DNA of 7,652 nucleotides from Thermoproteota archaeon (GTDB taxonomy: Archaea > Thermoproteota > Methanomethylicia > Methanomethylicales > Methanomethylicaceae). A program made the position numbers and the translations under genes. The stretch covers positions 1-7,652 of the forward strand of contig JASFYK010000043.1 in NCBI GenBank assembly GCA_030055545.1, in the 5' to 3' direction. This document shows positions 6,521 to 7,652 of this stretch, one piece after another; position 1 is the stretch's first letter, and each line of letters begins with the position of its first letter. The notes beneath the pieces were generated by a model. That model made no database searches and was not told the DNA's origin. It saw nothing but the letters and a program-made list of their open reading frames with translations.

Positions 6521-7350
6521 GCTCTTTCAGTCTCCTTTATCATGCTCATCCACTTTTCGTAACTGATGCTGATCACTACAGAGCGCCCTCCTCGTCTGTT
6601 TTCTACGCCGTCTGCTGGTTCTACGAGTATTGTCTCCTCAATAGGGTTTATTATTAGGTTAGCCAATCCCTTCGAGACCAGAAAAGAAAGGCGATAGGCA
6701 TTCATTACGGTCTCCTCGTAGGTGGGCGCGAGCACAAACTTCCAGTAATCAATTGGTCCGTCCTTTGCTGATTCCACCAATCTAGAGCGAATCTGCCGAA
6801 TGTCCTCGTTGAATGTGCGTTCTGAAATGAACCTCAACCTCACGAGCTCTGCTATGTCAACTGTCCTGTCCGAGGCGGTCTGATCGGCAGCCTCCTCCTT
6901 GACCCGCTGGGAGAGCGGGAGGATCGAATTCCAGTAATCCAGCGCGCCCTCTAGGCGCTCTGGGGTGAGCTGATCCATCGCGACAAGAGGATGCCACGAG
7001 GAAAGTACAGAGTATGCAAGTGCCTCCTTGCTGAGGAGCTTGATCTTCACTTCGACGAGGAAGGGGTCGATGAAAAGTCCTGAGGCCCGCCGCTTCACCC
7101 AGTCACTCTGTAGCTTCACCATTAGCGACAGCTCTCTTATCGCCTCTGCGTCCATGAGAAGGTCGTCGATGAGTTTCCATTTCGGGAGGAGTCGCTTGAG
7201 AATTGTTAGCTTCTGAGGAATGTCTACAAGGAAAGGGTCGTCGCTCTTGGTGCTTATGCTCTGGCAGAGGTTTATTATCCTTGCAAGCTCCTCGTAGTAC
7301 TCCTCGCTACGCCCTTGCTGCGGCAGCCCTCGCCACCTCCGATTTGCCAT
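6517..7350 (-). CDS. Nse4-like kleisin subunit of an SMC complex
   Basis: A 277-residue protein (from the ATG at 7350) matching the plan of a kleisin, specifically Nse4, which bridges the two SMC heads. The N-terminal part has an initial helix (SEEYYEELARIINL, 15-28) and LLPKWKLIDDLLMDAEAIRE (54-73) then LSLMVKLQSD (74-83), like the Nse4 segment with a conserved '(L)DA..l...S......' helix that contacts an SMC neck. The C-terminal winged helix (about 203-270) reads WKFVLAP, YEETVMNAYRLSFLVSKGLA and VVISISYEKWMSMI, close to the Nse4 C-terminal pattern 'F..d...f..TVEN.FhlSFLvrdG.a' and 'i.l.y..W..mi'. A polar linker near 150-165 separates the halves, where KITE proteins would bind. It overlaps the upstream SMC gene and ends in ATGA shared with the KITE gene. 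The start is uncertain: a TTG at 7365 would add five residues, and no ribosome site precedes the ATG at 7350. ScpA-type kleisin is the alternative but fits the C-terminus less well. Confidence 0.8.
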   Translation of the reverse strand: MANRRWRGLPQQGRSEEYYEELARIINLCQSISTKSDDPFLVDIPQKLTILKRLLPKWKLIDDLLMDAEAIRELSLMVKLQSDWVKRRASGLFIDPFLVEVKIKLLSKEALAYSVLSSWHPLVAMDQLTPERLEGALDYWNSILPLSQRVKEEAADQTASDRTVDIAELVRLRFISERTFNEDIRQIRSRLVESAKDGPIDYWKFVLAPTYEETVMNAYRLSFLVSKGLANLIINPIEETILVEPADGVENRRGGRSVVISISYEKWMSMIKETERA

Positions 7351-7652
7351 GGACGTTCTGCACAAAGATTATGTTAGCGAAATCTCCCACAGCGCTGAGC
7401 TGGCTCGGGGTGATCACTATGAACTGTACGTCAGAGTTCTCATTCATGAATGAAAACAGCATTCGCATCATCGCTTCCCTGTTGAAGGGATCCATATGTA
7501 CATCGAACTCGTCGACCGCCCTCACCGGGGACTTGAGCTGGTGCTGCAGTGCAAGCAGGAAAGCCATGGTCGCTACTGCGCGCTCTCCCCCACTTTGCGC
7601 GTATGCGTCGAGCAGGACCGGAGAAGCCCCCCTGAAACCGACGGTTACTTCG
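7307..7652 (-). CDS. Smc5/6-like SMC protein, C-terminal ATPase head only
   Basis: The last 114 residues of an SMC ATPase; the N-terminal head half, coiled coil and hinge lie beyond the right edge, and the frame is open to it. Seen: VTVGFRG, then the ABC signature AQSGGERAVATM (SGGER at 7580-7594), LLALQ, Walker B VRAVDEFD (7502-7525), D-loop HMDPFN, and a final FIVITPSQL. QSGGER-V-TM with LALQ and MDP.N is typical of Smc5, whereas DEFDVxMD is typical of Smc6. ITP stands where cohesin, condensin and bacterial SMCs have a TH switch histidine, as in Smc5 and Smc6. Rad50 is excluded by these same features. The stop (TAG, 7307-7309) lies inside the kleisin reading frame. The Met at 7567 is internal and not a start. 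By family knowledge the two heads dimerise on ATP, and the kleisin joins head to neck to close a DNA-entrapping ring; homodimer or heterodimer cannot be seen. Confidence 0.9.
   Translation of the reverse strand, partial: EVTVGFRGASPVLLDAYAQSGGERAVATMAFLLALQHQLKSPVRAVDEFDVHMDPFNREAMMRMLFSFMNENSDVQFIVITPSQLSAVGDFANIIFVQNVHGKSEVARAAAARA
7334..7340 (-). promoter_or_regulatory. Shine-Dalgarno-like site inside the SMC/kleisin overlap
   Basis: GGAGGTG on the minus strand matches the archaeal anti-Shine-Dalgarno over seven bases. It lies after the kleisin ATG at 7350 and seven bases before an in-frame CTG at 7326. It could help ribosomes re-initiate near the SMC stop, or it may only reflect the SMC codons for Glu-Val. 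Low certainty. Confidence 0.25.

Noticed and set aside
7307..7567. A free-standing 86-residue protein starting at the Met at 7567
   Set aside because: The frame stays open to the window edge and the upstream codons encode the SMC signature motif SGGER, so this Met is internal to a larger SMC protein.
7307..7652. Rad50 as the identity of the right-end ATPase
   Set aside because: Rad50 would show a DEPT-like segment after Walker B and a switch His; here it is DEFDVHMD and ITP, and the neighbours are kleisin and KITE rather than Mre11, HerA or NurA.

Overview
The window looks like chromosomal DNA from a thermophilic or moderately thermophilic archaeon, probably of the TACK/Asgard side of the tree, though the exact lineage cannot be fixed from sequence alone. 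The signs are: TATA boxes about 27-28 bases ahead of start codons (leaderless-type promoters), heavy use of AGG for Arg and ATA for Ile, an archaeal-type Lhr helicase, tight gene packing, and a eukaryote-like SMC module. There are no RNA genes, mobile elements or CRISPR repeats, and no gene-free stretch exceeds about 100 bases.

Left third (1-2956), thiol redox: on the minus strand a Rieske [2Fe-2S] protein (1076-1414) is followed by a flavin disulfide reductase resembling mycothione reductase/dihydrolipoamide dehydrogenase (1-1054, C-terminus cut by the window edge). Divergent from them, across a 70-base promoter region, is a thioredoxin-reductase-like flavoenzyme (1485-2411) with some AhpF-like features. 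It meets tail to tail, 2 bases apart, with a minus-strand SLOG/TIGR00725-type Rossmann protein (2414-2956).

Middle (3054-5933): a 959-residue Lhr-family superfamily 2 helicase on the plus strand, divergent from the SLOG gene over a 97-base region with a TATA box for each side. Its C-terminus carries a four-cysteine knuckle.

Right end (5930-7652), minus strand: the most interesting part. Three overlapping genes form what looks like an archaeal Smc5/6-type complex. First is the C-terminal ATPase head of an SMC protein mixing Smc5- and Smc6-specific motifs (7307-7652, rest outside the window). Next is a kleisin with both N- and C-terminal patterns of eukaryotic Nse4 (6517-7350). Last is a tandem winged-helix KITE protein resembling Nse3/MAGE (5930-6520). 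SMC and kleisin genes overlap by tens of bases; kleisin and KITE overlap by 4 bases (ATGA), so the three are probably translationally coupled. The KITE and Lhr genes converge and their stop codons overlap. I infer that the three products form a DNA-entrapping SMC-kleisin-KITE ring acting in chromosome maintenance or repair, and that it may resemble the state before eukaryotic Smc5 and Smc6 separated.
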